This document shows, one piece after another, positions 1 to 7,372 of a stretch of DNA of 47,666 nt (position 1 is the stretch's first letter; every line of letters starts with the position of its first letter). The notes below the pieces were generated by a model. The model was not told the DNA's origin. It did no database searches and saw only the letters and a program-made list of their open reading frames with translations. The position numbers were made by a program, and so were the translations under genes. Source of the stretch: Acidobacteriota bacterium (GTDB lineage: Bacteria; Actinomycetota; Acidimicrobiia; Acidimicrobiales; Acidimicrobilacustridaceae); contig JAGWYK010000003.1 of the NCBI GenBank assembly GCA_018969405.1, positions 56,001-103,666 on the forward strand. The letters run 5' to 3'.

Positions 1-2
1 CC

Positions 3-1493
3 CGTCGTCCCTCCAGCGGGGGCGGTGCTCGGCGTGGACCCTCCGGTGGCGCCGGCACAGGTCGATCCGGCTCCACTCGATCCGGCTCCTCTCGATCCGG
101 CTCCTCTCGATCCGGCACCGCTCGTTCCGGCGGCCGAGGTTCGGCGGGCGGCGCCTCCCGGGGCGCCTCGGCGGGTCGCAGCTCCGACGCCCGCGCCGTC
201 CGGGGTCCCGGGTCCTCCCGCAGCTCCGACGCCAGAACCTCGTCCCGCAGTGGGTCCGGGGGGCGTTCCTCCGGTCGTGACGGATCACCGGCGCGCCGAG
301 GAGAGGGTCGCACCGGCAGTGGTCCGGTGCGTGGCCGCACCGAGGGACGCAGCGCCTCCTCCGCCCGAGGTTCCGCTCGGGATTCGGCGTCGTCGAGGGG
401 CCGGGCCGGCACTGCGGGTCGCACCGAGGCAGCAGGCCGGGCCGGAGCATCCGGGCGGGCCCGCACCGGGGCCGACGATCGCGCCGTCCGGCGCAGTTCG
501 ACCGGCCGCGACCCGTCTCGGGCCGTCGATCGACCGGGCTGGGAGGACGGTCCCGCCCTCGAGACCCCGCGCAACTGGGGCGGCGTCGCCCGCCGTGGTG
601 CCGGGGCGGCCACCGGACGCCGTGTGGTCGGCGCGTCACGAGCCTGGCGCGATGCCGTGGAAGCCGCCTCCCCACAGCGTTCACCGGCCTCGGCCCGGCG
701 TGCCGCACCCCGTGACGCCGCCGCCGTCGAAGCACCGCACACCCGTCTCGAGCAGGGTGAGATCGAGTCCATCGAGATCATCGTCGACGACACCGAGGCC
801 GAGACTGCGACCGGGACCGGACGTTCGGCCTCCCGTCGCACCCGCCGCGCCGATCCCCAGCCGCTGGATCTCGCCGAGGAGGTGCGCGAACAGCTGGCCC
901 GAGCCGTGCCCAACGCCCGACGTGAGCGGGTCGAACGACGGCTGGCCGAGGCCGCCGAGCATTTCGAGCATGAGCGATTCGCCGACGCCGCCCGCATCCT
1001 CAAGAAGCTGAGCGACGAAGCCCCCACCGTGGCTGCGGTGCGGGAGATCTTCGGACTCACCCTCTACCGTCAGCAGAAGTGGAAGGCGGCCGCTCGCGAG
1101 CTCGAGGCCCATCGCCAGCTGTCCCAGTCCGCTGACCAGCTCCCGGTGCTGGCCGACTGCTACCGCGCCCTGCGTCAGTGGAGCGCGGTCGAGGAATGCT
1201 GGACGGAGATCCGGGAGGTGTCGCCCTCGGCGGCGGTGGTCACCGAGGGACGGATCGTCATGGCCGGATCCCTCGCCGACCGCGGCTCGCTGGTCGAGGC
1301 CATCCGCCTGCTCGAGCAGGGATGGTCGTTCCCGAAGCGACCCCAGATCCATCACCTGCGGCGGGCCTATGCCCTGGCCGATCTCTACGAACGGGTCGGG
1401 GACGTACCCCGGGCCCGCCAGGTGTTCACCCGGATCCGCGCTGTCGATGCCGACTTCGCCGATGTGCGGTCACGACTGGCCGGACTGCGCTGA
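3..1493 (+). CDS. TPR-repeat protein with Arg/Ser/Gly-rich disordered N-terminus (5'-partial)
   Basis: The reading frame is open to the left edge, so the true start lies outside the window; about 496 residues are visible. The first 250 or so are low complexity and very rich in Arg, Ser, Gly, Thr and Asp (many RSGS, GRT and SSDAR units), so they are probably disordered and strongly basic. An acidic linker (IESIEIIVDD) follows, then about 200 residues of helical repeats resembling TPRs (AAEHFEHERFADAARILKKL, then further A/L-patterned helices). A TPR gene occupies the same place upstream of the HAD phosphatase and tlyA in mycobacteria (Rv1691), so this is probably its counterpart. Function is unknown: the TPR part suggests protein binding, and the basic tail could bind nucleic acid (inference). 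An ATG at 327 is internal to the low-complexity stretch and unlikely to be the start. Confidence 0.75.
   Translation, partial: RRPSSGGGARRGPSGGAGTGRSGSTRSGSSRSGSSRSGTARSGGRGSAGGASRGASAGRSSDARAVRGPGSSRSSDARTSSRSGSGGRSSGRDGSPARRGEGRTGSGPVRGRTEGRSASSARGSARDSASSRGRAGTAGRTEAAGRAGASGRARTGADDRAVRRSSTGRDPSRAVDRPGWEDGPALETPRNWGGVARRGAGAATGRRVVGASRAWRDAVEAASPQRSPASARRAAPRDAAAVEAPHTRLEQGEIESIEIIVDDTEAETATGTGRSASRRTRRADPQPLDLAEEVREQLARAVPNARRERVERRLAEAAEHFEHERFADAARILKKLSDEAPTVAAVREIFGLTLYRQQKWKAAARELEAHRQLSQSADQLPVLADCYRALRQWSAVEECWTEIREVSPSAAVVTEGRIVMAGSLADRGSLVEAIRLLEQGWSFPKRPQIHHLRRAYALADLYERVGDVPRARQVFTRIRAVDADFADVRSRLAGLR
64..123 (+). repeat. Four tandem 15-bp repeats inside the disordered domain
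   Basis: The 15-bp unit starting GATCCGGCTCC occurs four times in direct tandem at 64, 79, 94 and 109. In the coding frame it gives the pentapeptide units RSGST, RSGSS, RSGSS and RSGTA. The second and third copies are identical. Because the unit is a multiple of three, copy-number changes would lengthen or shorten the tail without a frameshift. Confidence 0.85.
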
Positions 1494-1528
1494 ATCCGGA
1501 TCGGCACCACCTGCATCGGCGGCCGTGA

Positions 1529-2416
1529 TCAGGTCAGTGAGGCCTCGTAGATGCTCTGGATCGAGGCGTCCAGGGCAGCGTTGAACTCATCGTCGCTCTG
1601 CTGCGCCGTGAGCCCCTCGGTGAGCGCCCGGGAGAACGAGGCGATCATCCCGTGGTTGCGGGCGAGACGGGCGTTCGCATCCTCACGGGTGTAGCCGCCG
1701 GAGAGGGCGACGACCCGGACCACCCGGGGATGGTCCACCAGGACGCGGTAGAGGTCGTCCTCGTCGGGGATCGTCAGCTTGAGCATGACATCGGCGCCAT
1801 CGTCGAGTCCGTCGAGGTGCTCGATGATCGAGGCCCGCAGGAGTGTCTCGGCCTCGGCCTTCTGCGGGCTGTTGATGTCGACCTCGGGCTCGATGATCGG
1901 GACCAGGCCAGCGGCGATGATCTGACGTCCGATCTCGAACTGCTGGGCGACGATGGCCGAGACCCCGGCGCCGTCGGCCAGCTTGATCACCGATCGCATC
2001 TTCGTGCCGAACACACCTTTGGCCCGGGCACGGGCGAGCAGGTCGTCGAGGCCGGGCATGTCCTTCATCAGCTGCACGCCGTTCGCCTCGTCGGCCAGCC
2101 CCTTGTCGACCTTGAGGAACGGCACCACATGCTTGACGCTCCAGAGGTACTCGGCGGTGCCGAGACCTTCGACCGTGCGATCCATCGTCTGCTCGAAGAG
2201 GATCGCCCCCATGACCCGCTCACCGGTGAAGGCGGGACTGGTCATGATCCGGGTGCGCATGGCGTGCATGAGGTCGAACATCTCCTCCTCGCCGGAGTAG
2301 GTGGACTCCTCGATCCCGTAGAGCCGCAGCGCCTTCGGCGTGCTGCCGCCGCTCTGGTCGAGTGCGGCGATGAATCCCTTGCCGGTGGCGGCGTGAGCGA
2401 GCATGTCGGTGTCCAT
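1529..2416 (-). CDS. fda: Fructose-bisphosphate aldolase, class I
   Basis: A 295-residue protein of the short bacterial class I aldolase type, which splits fructose 1,6-bisphosphate into dihydroxyacetone phosphate and glyceraldehyde 3-phosphate in cytoplasmic glycolysis and gluconeogenesis. The N-terminus carries the family pattern GFIAALDQSGGSTPKAL; EPEVD lies near residue 178 and the Schiff-base lysine is expected at K213 in MLKLTIP. LSGGY follows in the phosphate-binding part. Length is normal for the family. The ATG at 2416 has AAGGAG about 8 nt upstream. It is convergent with the TPR gene and divergent from the agmatinase-family gene. Most studied actinobacteria use the metal-dependent class II enzyme, so this class I copy is notable; whether the genome also has a class II gene cannot be seen here. 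Confidence 0.93.
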   Translation of the reverse strand: MDTDMLAHAATGKGFIAALDQSGGSTPKALRLYGIEESTYSGEEEMFDLMHAMRTRIMTSPAFTGERVMGAILFEQTMDRTVEGLGTAEYLWSVKHVVPFLKVDKGLADEANGVQLMKDMPGLDDLLARARAKGVFGTKMRSVIKLADGAGVSAIVAQQFEIGRQIIAAGLVPIIEPEVDINSPQKAEAETLLRASIIEHLDGLDDGADVMLKLTIPDEDDLYRVLVDHPRVVRVVALSGGYTREDANARLARNHGMIASFSRALTEGLTAQQSDDEFNAALDASIQSIYEASLT

Positions 2417-2444
2417 GGGGGTCTCCTTGGGGCGGTTCGATCAG

Positions 2445-2459
2445 GACGCTAGCAGCGTC
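2445..2459. promoter_or_regulatory. Inverted repeat over the probable fda -10 region
   Basis: GACGCT-AGC-AGCGTC is a perfect inverted repeat with 6-bp arms and a 3-bp spacer, 29 bp upstream of the fda start. Read on the minus strand it contains TAGCGT (2446-2451), a plausible -10 box giving a leader of roughly 20 nt. It could be an operator overlapping the promoter. No regulator gene is adjacent. Confidence 0.35.
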
Positions 2460-2518
2460 GATCCGGCCCTCCGGAGGAGCGGATGGGGTGATCCGCGGCG
2501 GCTCGAGGCCCCGGATGC

Positions 2519-2524
2519 GACAAT
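2519..2524 (+). promoter_or_regulatory. Probable -10 box, leaderless start of the ureohydrolase gene
   Basis: GACAAT ends 6 nt before the ATG at 2531, so transcription would begin at or next to the start codon. No Shine-Dalgarno sequence is present. The same spacing recurs at several other genes in the window. No convincing -35 was found. Confidence 0.4.
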
Positions 2525-2530
2525 TGGTCG

Positions 2531-3511
2531 ATGGCCGAGTTCCTGACCGACGATCCCCATCAGGCCTGGCCCACGACCACCTTCGGCGGTGTGCTCTCGT
2601 TCGGTCGGGCGCCCTACACACGACGGGCGAGCGGGGCCGGGATCGCGGTCCTCGGGATCCCCTTCGATCTCGGGACGACGAACCGCTCCGGCGCCCGCGA
2701 AGGCCCCAACGCCGTGCGCCGGATGTCGGCGCTGCTGTCGGAGCTGCGCAACCATCCCTTCGGCATCGACCCGATCGCCGAGCGGAGGGTCATCGACTGC
2801 GGAGATGTCCACTTCGACGTGAACCGGGTGGAGACCTTCGTGCCCGCCGTCGAGACCGCAGCTCGGGAACTGCTCCTCGCCGGGACCCGGGTGCTGGGGA
2901 TCGGCGGTGACCATTTCGCCTCCTATCCACTGGTCCGAGCCGCGGCGCATCATCTCGGGGCGCCGCTGTCGCTGGTCCACTTCGACGCTCACACCGACAC
3001 CTGGCCCGACGACGGCGAGCGGATCGACCACGGGACCCAGTTCCGCCGACTCGTCGACGAGGGGCTGATCGATCCGGCGACCTCGGTGCAGATCGGGATC
3101 CGCACCTGGAACGAGGACACGATGGGCTTCGAGGTGATCGAGGCCTCGTGGATCCACCAGCAGGGGACTGCGGCGACCATCGAGCGGGCCCGACGCCGGG
3201 TCGGGGATCGACCGGCCTATGTGAGCTTCGACATCGACTGCATCGATCCCGCCTTCGCCCCGGGGACGGGGACGCCGGTGATCGGTGGCCTCTCGAGCGC
3301 GCAGGCACTCGAGCTGTGGCGGGGGATCTGCCCGGATCTGCGGATCCTGGGTGCCGATGTCGTCGAGGTGGCCCCCGCCCATGACGTCTCCGACATCACC
3401 GCGCTCGCCGCTGCGACCCTCGTCCATGATCTGCTGTGCATGTGGGATCTGGATCGAGCCCGCGACCGGTGGTCGGCGGATCCATCCGACGGGGGAGCAC
3501 CGCGGGGCTGA
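2531..3511 (+). CDS. Agmatinase/arginase-family ureohydrolase
   Basis: A 326-residue binuclear manganese ureohydrolase that would hydrolyse the guanidinium group of agmatine or a related compound to release urea. The family's metal motifs are all present: GGDH (residues 125-128), DAHTD (D152, H154, D156) and SFDIDCIDPAFAPGTGTP (D234, D236). PGTGTP is typical of agmatinase and guanidinobutyrase-type members. Substrate specificity cannot be fixed from sequence alone: agmatine, guanidinobutyrate and guanidinopropionate are all possible. The ATG at 2531 lies right behind a -10-like box. The gene is divergent from fda and convergent with the DUF1015 gene. No other polyamine gene is nearby. Confidence 0.88.
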   Translation: MAEFLTDDPHQAWPTTTFGGVLSFGRAPYTRRASGAGIAVLGIPFDLGTTNRSGAREGPNAVRRMSALLSELRNHPFGIDPIAERRVIDCGDVHFDVNRVETFVPAVETAARELLLAGTRVLGIGGDHFASYPLVRAAAHHLGAPLSLVHFDAHTDTWPDDGERIDHGTQFRRLVDEGLIDPATSVQIGIRTWNEDTMGFEVIEASWIHQQGTAATIERARRRVGDRPAYVSFDIDCIDPAFAPGTGTPVIGGLSSAQALELWRGICPDLRILGADVVEVAPAHDVSDITALAAATLVHDLLCMWDLDRARDRWSADPSDGGAPRG

Positions 3512-3517
3512 GCGGAT

Positions 3518-3558
3518 CCGATCCGCCCGGAGACTCCCGATCCTCCGCGGCGGATCGG
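3518..3558. terminator. Hairpin between convergent genes
   Basis: CCGATCCGCC (3518-3527) pairs perfectly with GGCGGATCGG (3549-3558) across a 21-nt loop. It lies in the short gap between the convergent ureohydrolase and DUF1015 genes and could end transcription from both sides. There is no U-tract. Confidence 0.5.
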
Positions 3559-3568
3559 TCGGGTCCGA

Positions 3569-4771
3569 TCAGTCGCGCAGGCTCCGCAGCACCACGCCGG
3601 TGCGCGGTTTCGGAGCGAAGAACGTGCTCTTCGGGGGCATCCGTTCCCCGCCGTCGGCGATGGCGAGGATCTGCTCGATGGTGACCGGTCGCAGGAGCAC
3701 ACCGAAGGAGGCTGCGCCCGTGGCGACCGCGTCGCGCACCTCCTCGACGCCGTGCTGGTAGACGACGTCGACATCGCCGAGTGCGCCGAGGGCGAGATCG
3801 AGTCGGCTCGAGTCGAGGTCCCGGGTTTCGGTGAAGCGTTCCGGCCGGGGACGCAGCAGGACCTCGCGCTCCGGGGTGATCAGGGCGAGAGCGCCGGCGG
3901 CCTGCAGGGCGGCGACCACCCCGGTGCTCGGCGCCGGGAAGGGTTCGATCTCGAAGAACTCCTCGAGTCGGGCGAGGAGATCGGTGGCGGGATCGAGCCC
4001 CGACACCAGACGATGGATCGGCTCCACGGACAACTGCTCGGCCACCAGTTCCACGACGAAGCACATGACCGCCTCGGCCCCGGTGCTCCCGCCGCGCTCC
4101 CGACGGATGCGGTCGCGATGGGCGAGTGAGGTCTCGTAGCGGTGGTGTCCGTCGGCGATCACGATGGGTCCGGCCCCGACGCTGGCGCTGATTGATGCGA
4201 GACGCTCGGGCTCGGTGATGGTCCAGACGGTGTGGCGCACCCCGTCGACCTCGAAGTCCATCAGCGGCGGATCATCGGTGGCGAGCAGATCGGTCAGACC
4301 GGTCACCGGGGAGAGGCCCCAGATCGGCGAGAGGTTGGCATCGGTGGCCGCCAGCAGATCGAGTCGATCGCTGCGTGCCTTCGGGGTCGTGAACTCATGG
4401 CACAGGATGTGACCCTCATCGGGAGCGCTCAACTGCAGGGCGCCGATCACCCCGGTGGTCTGACGCTCGGATCCGTCCTCGCCGAGGGCGATCATCCGGT
4501 ACACCGTGAACGAGGGCCGCTCGTCATCCAGCAGCACCCCGGTCCGCCGCCACTGCTCGAACAGCGCGGCCGCGGCTCGGTAGGGATCGTCCTCGGGATG
4601 GTCGGGATCGACGATCGGCAGGTCGATGCGCACGATGCTCTCGTCGGAGTCGGCCACCAGAGCCCGTCGCTGCTCGGGGCTGATCACGTCGTAGGGGGGT
4701 GCGGTCACCGATCGGGGATCCCGGGAGGTGAGGTCGAAGCGGATGCCGCGGAAGGGCGCGAACGGGGGCAC
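3569..4771 (-). CDS. DUF1015 family protein
   Basis: A 400-residue protein of the DUF1015 family, recognised by its N-terminal pattern (PFRGIRFD, then SVTAPPYDVISPEQR), the central ADGHHRYETSL motif and the C-terminal MPPKSTFFAPKP segment. Length is typical. Biochemical function of the family is not established; it has been loosely linked to a kinase or HTH annotation in some databases, but the sequence gives no support for choosing. GTG start at 4771; an alternative internal start would remove the conserved PFAPFRG segment. It is divergent from the HAD phosphatase gene and sits at the upstream edge of the tlyA-xerD cluster. No signal peptide or membrane segment, so cytoplasmic. Confidence 0.82.
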   Translation of the reverse strand: MPPFAPFRGIRFDLTSRDPRSVTAPPYDVISPEQRRALVADSDESIVRIDLPIVDPDHPEDDPYRAAAALFEQWRRTGVLLDDERPSFTVYRMIALGEDGSERQTTGVIGALQLSAPDEGHILCHEFTTPKARSDRLDLLAATDANLSPIWGLSPVTGLTDLLATDDPPLMDFEVDGVRHTVWTITEPERLASISASVGAGPIVIADGHHRYETSLAHRDRIRRERGGSTGAEAVMCFVVELVAEQLSVEPIHRLVSGLDPATDLLARLEEFFEIEPFPAPSTGVVAALQAAGALALITPEREVLLRPRPERFTETRDLDSSRLDLALGALGDVDVVYQHGVEEVRDAVATGAASFGVLLRPVTIEQILAIADGGERMPPKSTFFAPKPRTGVVLRSLRD

Positions 4772-4842
4772 CGGGTTGGTCTAGCAGATCGGGTCGGGGC
4801 CGACGGTCGGGTCGCGGTCGATGCGGATGGGAGACTCCTCTC

Positions 4843-5625
4843 ATGGCCTGGGTGCTCGATCTCGACGGTGTGGTGTGGCTCGGCGATCAGCCGATCCCGG
4901 GGGCGGCCGAGGCCGTCGCCGCCCTGCAGCGCACCGGTGAACCGGTCGCGTTCGTGACCAACAACTCCTTCTCCCCGCGCAGCACGGTGGTCGACAGGCT
5001 CGCCGCCCATGGCATCGACGCCCGGGGATCGGTGTTCACCTCGGCCATGGCGGCGGCCAGCATGATCGAACCCGGCAGCAGAGCGTTGGTGTGCGCCGGT
5101 CCGGGGGTGGTCACCGAGCTCGAGTCCCGCGGCGTGCACACCATGGATGTCAGCGCCGAGGGAGCCGCCGAGTGGGGGGCCGAGGTGGTCGTGGTCGGGT
5201 TCCATCGCAGTTTCGACTACCGACGGATGACGGTGGCCTCGACCGCGGTGCGCGATGGCGCTCGTCTCATCGGCACGAACACCGACGCCACCTATCCGAC
5301 CCCCCGCGGTCCCATCCCGGGTGCAGGATCGATCCTCGCCTCGATCCGGACCGCCAGCGGGGTCGAGCCGGAGCTGGCCGGCAAACCGCATCTCCCGATC
5401 GCCCGCATCGTGCAGGCCGCCATCGGCCCCTCCGGCATGGTGGTCGGTGATCGCATCGACACCGATGGCGCCTTCGCCACCACCCTCGGGTACCGCTTCG
5501 GACTGGTGCTCAGCGGGGTCACCCTCCCGGGCCGACCGATCGAGGGACCACCACCGGACCTGATCGCCGAGGATCTCGCCACATTGGTCCATGCGGCGCT
5601 GTCGGGCGAAGGGGAGTCCCACTAG
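4843..5625 (+). CDS. HAD-superfamily (class IIA, NagD-like) phosphatase
   Basis: A 260-residue HAD hydrolase. Motif I is DLDGV with nucleophile D6 and general acid D8 (VLDLDGVVWLG). Motif II is FVTNNS. The C-terminal motif GDRIDTDGAFATTLG supplies the Mg-binding Asp residues. The class IIA cap lies between. Relatives dephosphorylate small phosphate esters such as p-nitrophenyl phosphate, phosphoglycolate or glycerol phosphate; the substrate here is unknown. A NagD-like HAD gene stands just before tlyA in mycobacteria (Rv1692), so this is the syntenic counterpart. ATG start with GGGAG about 8 nt upstream. The stop codon is 11 nt before tlyA, so co-transcription is likely. Confidence 0.88.
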   Translation: MAWVLDLDGVVWLGDQPIPGAAEAVAALQRTGEPVAFVTNNSFSPRSTVVDRLAAHGIDARGSVFTSAMAAASMIEPGSRALVCAGPGVVTELESRGVHTMDVSAEGAAEWGAEVVVVGFHRSFDYRRMTVASTAVRDGARLIGTNTDATYPTPRGPIPGAGSILASIRTASGVEPELAGKPHLPIARIVQAAIGPSGMVVGDRIDTDGAFATTLGYRFGLVLSGVTLPGRPIEGPPPDLIAEDLATLVHAALSGEGESH

Positions 5626-5636
5626 CGTCACCCGCC

Positions 5637-6491
5637 GTGGGCACCCGTCGACGACTCGATGCCGAACTCGTGCGGCGGGGTCTGGTGCCCAGTCGCGAGC
5701 GGGCCCAGGCCGAGATCGCCGCGGGTCGAGTGCTCGTGGGCGGGGCGCCCTCAACCAAGGCCTCGCGCCTGGTCGACCCCGCCGAGGCGCTGATGATCCT
5801 CGGTCCGCCCCCGCCCTTCGTCGGGCGGGCCGGCCGCAAACTGGCCGGGGCGATCGAACGGTTCGATCTCGGGGCCTCCTTCGTCGGTGCTCGTGTGCTC
5901 GATGCGGGGGCCTCCACCGGGGGGTTCACCGACTGCGCGCTCCAGCACGGGGCCGAGCGGGTCATCGCGGTGGATGTGGGCCACAACCAGCTCCATGAGC
6001 GTCTGCGGGCCGATCCCCGGGTGCTCGTGCTGGAGCGCACCGACATCCGCACCCTCGGGCCCGATCGCATCGGTGGTCCGGTCGACCTCGCGGTGGCCGA
6101 TCTGTCGTTCATCTCGCTCCGACTGGTGCTGGGCCCGCTGCTCGCCCTGTGTCGTCCCGGGGTTCCGCTGGTGCTGCTGGTCAAGCCCCAGTTCGAAGCC
6201 GGTCGGGTCGAGGCGTCCAGGGGTCGGGGCATCATCACCGATCCGCAGATCTGGGCCCGTGTGCTCGAGGAGGTCACGTCTGCGCTCGACCAGCTCGGAG
6301 CGGCCATCATGGGGGTCATGGTCTCCCCGATCACCGGCACCGACGGCAACGTCGAGTTCGTCCTCCACGCCTGCGCGCCCGGTGCGCCGTCCGACGCGGT
6401 CGGAGCCCTTTGGGCGGAAGCCCGGTCCGCCGCCATCGCCGCCGCCATCGCCGAGGCCGCCGGCACCGATGCGCGCCCGAGCGGGGACTGA
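5637..6491 (+). CDS. tlyA: TlyA-family rRNA 2'-O-methyltransferase
   Basis: A 284-residue protein with an N-terminal S4 RNA-binding domain (residues 1-60, RLDAELVRRGLVPSRERAQ) and a Rossmann SAM-dependent methyltransferase domain. The SAM motif is LDAGASTGGFTDC. The catalytic pattern is visible as RAGRKL, VADLSFISL, and LVKPQFEAGR. Known TlyA enzymes 2'-O-methylate 16S (C1409) and sometimes 23S (C1920) rRNA and set susceptibility to capreomycin. GTG start at 5637, chosen because the S4 domain begins at once. It is followed by nadK after 4 nt, the conserved actinobacterial order. The C-terminal 20 residues are an Ala-rich extension. Confidence 0.93.
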   Translation: MGTRRRLDAELVRRGLVPSRERAQAEIAAGRVLVGGAPSTKASRLVDPAEALMILGPPPPFVGRAGRKLAGAIERFDLGASFVGARVLDAGASTGGFTDCALQHGAERVIAVDVGHNQLHERLRADPRVLVLERTDIRTLGPDRIGGPVDLAVADLSFISLRLVLGPLLALCRPGVPLVLLVKPQFEAGRVEASRGRGIITDPQIWARVLEEVTSALDQLGAAIMGVMVSPITGTDGNVEFVLHACAPGAPSDAVGALWAEARSAAIAAAIAEAAGTDARPSGD

Positions 6492-6495
6492 CACC

Positions 6496-7347
6496 ATGGC
6501 CACCGTCGCCCTCGTCCTGCACCAGGAGCGCCCCGAGGCCACCCGGGTCGCTGGTGAGCTGCTCGACTGGCTCCTCTCCATCGGCCATGAGGTCGTGCTG
6601 CCCGTCTCCGATGCCGTCCGCCTCGGCCATGTCGAGCGCGGTGTCGACGACGCCGACCTTGGGGACCGAGCCGATGTGGCGGTGAGCCTCGGAGGGGACG
6701 GCACCATGCTGCGCACCGTGGCGCTGGTGGCGCGTCACGATGTCCCGGTCATCGGGGTCAACTTCGGTCACCTCGGCTATCTCACCGATGTCGAACCCGA
6801 TGGTGTGCACGCCGCGCTCGAGAACTTCCTCGCCGGCCGATGCACGCTCGAGGAGCGCATGCTGCTCGAGGTCGACATCCGACGCGCCGGCACCTCCGAG
6901 CGGGTCCTGGCGCTCAACGAGGCCGTGGTCGAGAAGACCGCATCGGGCAACACGGTGCGTCTCGACGTCGAGCTCGACGGCACGTTCTTCACGCCCTATG
7001 CGGCCGACGGTCTGATCATCGCCACCCCCACCGGATCCACTGCCTACGCGTTCTCCGCACGCGGGCCGATCGTCGAACCGACCCATCGCGCCCTGCTGCT
7101 CACCCCCGTGTCGCCCCACATGCTGTTCGATCGCACACTCGTGCTCGACGACGACTCCGAGATCCGTCTCACGGTGAGCGATCACCGGCGGGCCGCGCTC
7201 GTCATCGACGGCAGGCCGGTCGGTGATCTCGAACCCGGCGATCAGGTCACCTGTCGTGCGTCGACCACCGTCGCCCGCCTCGTGATGTTCGCGCCCCGCG
7301 ACTTCCACGCCATCCTCAAGGCCAAGTTCGGCCTTGCCGACCGTTAG
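6496..7347 (+). CDS. nadK: NAD kinase
   Basis: A 283-residue ATP-NAD kinase that makes NADP+ in the cytoplasm. Diagnostic motifs are GGDGTML, NFGHLGYLT, ALNEAVVEK and TPTGSTAYAFSARGP. The start is ATG 6496, 4 nt after the tlyA stop; the open frame runs further upstream but only as the shadow of tlyA. The next gene, recN, begins within about 25 nt. The gene order tlyA-nadK-recN matches mycobacteria, streptomycetes and corynebacteria. Confidence 0.95.
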   Translation: MATVALVLHQERPEATRVAGELLDWLLSIGHEVVLPVSDAVRLGHVERGVDDADLGDRADVAVSLGGDGTMLRTVALVARHDVPVIGVNFGHLGYLTDVEPDGVHAALENFLAGRCTLEERMLLEVDIRRAGTSERVLALNEAVVEKTASGNTVRLDVELDGTFFTPYAADGLIIATPTGSTAYAFSARGPIVEPTHRALLLTPVSPHMLFDRTLVLDDDSEIRLTVSDHRRAALVIDGRPVGDLEPGDQVTCRASTTVARLVMFAPRDFHAILKAKFGLADR

Positions 7348-7372
7348 CGACGATGCTGATCGGCGGCCATCG

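Noticed and set aside
79-108. Possible CRISPR-like or IS-related repeat
   Set aside because: The repeats are direct, 15 bp, without spacers, and in frame inside a coding region.
25-1011. Long open frame rich in Pro and Ala overlapping the TPR gene
   Set aside because: It is the other-frame shadow of the GC-rich Arg/Ser/Gly coding sequence. It has no conserved domain, and the overlapping frame carries the TPR domain.
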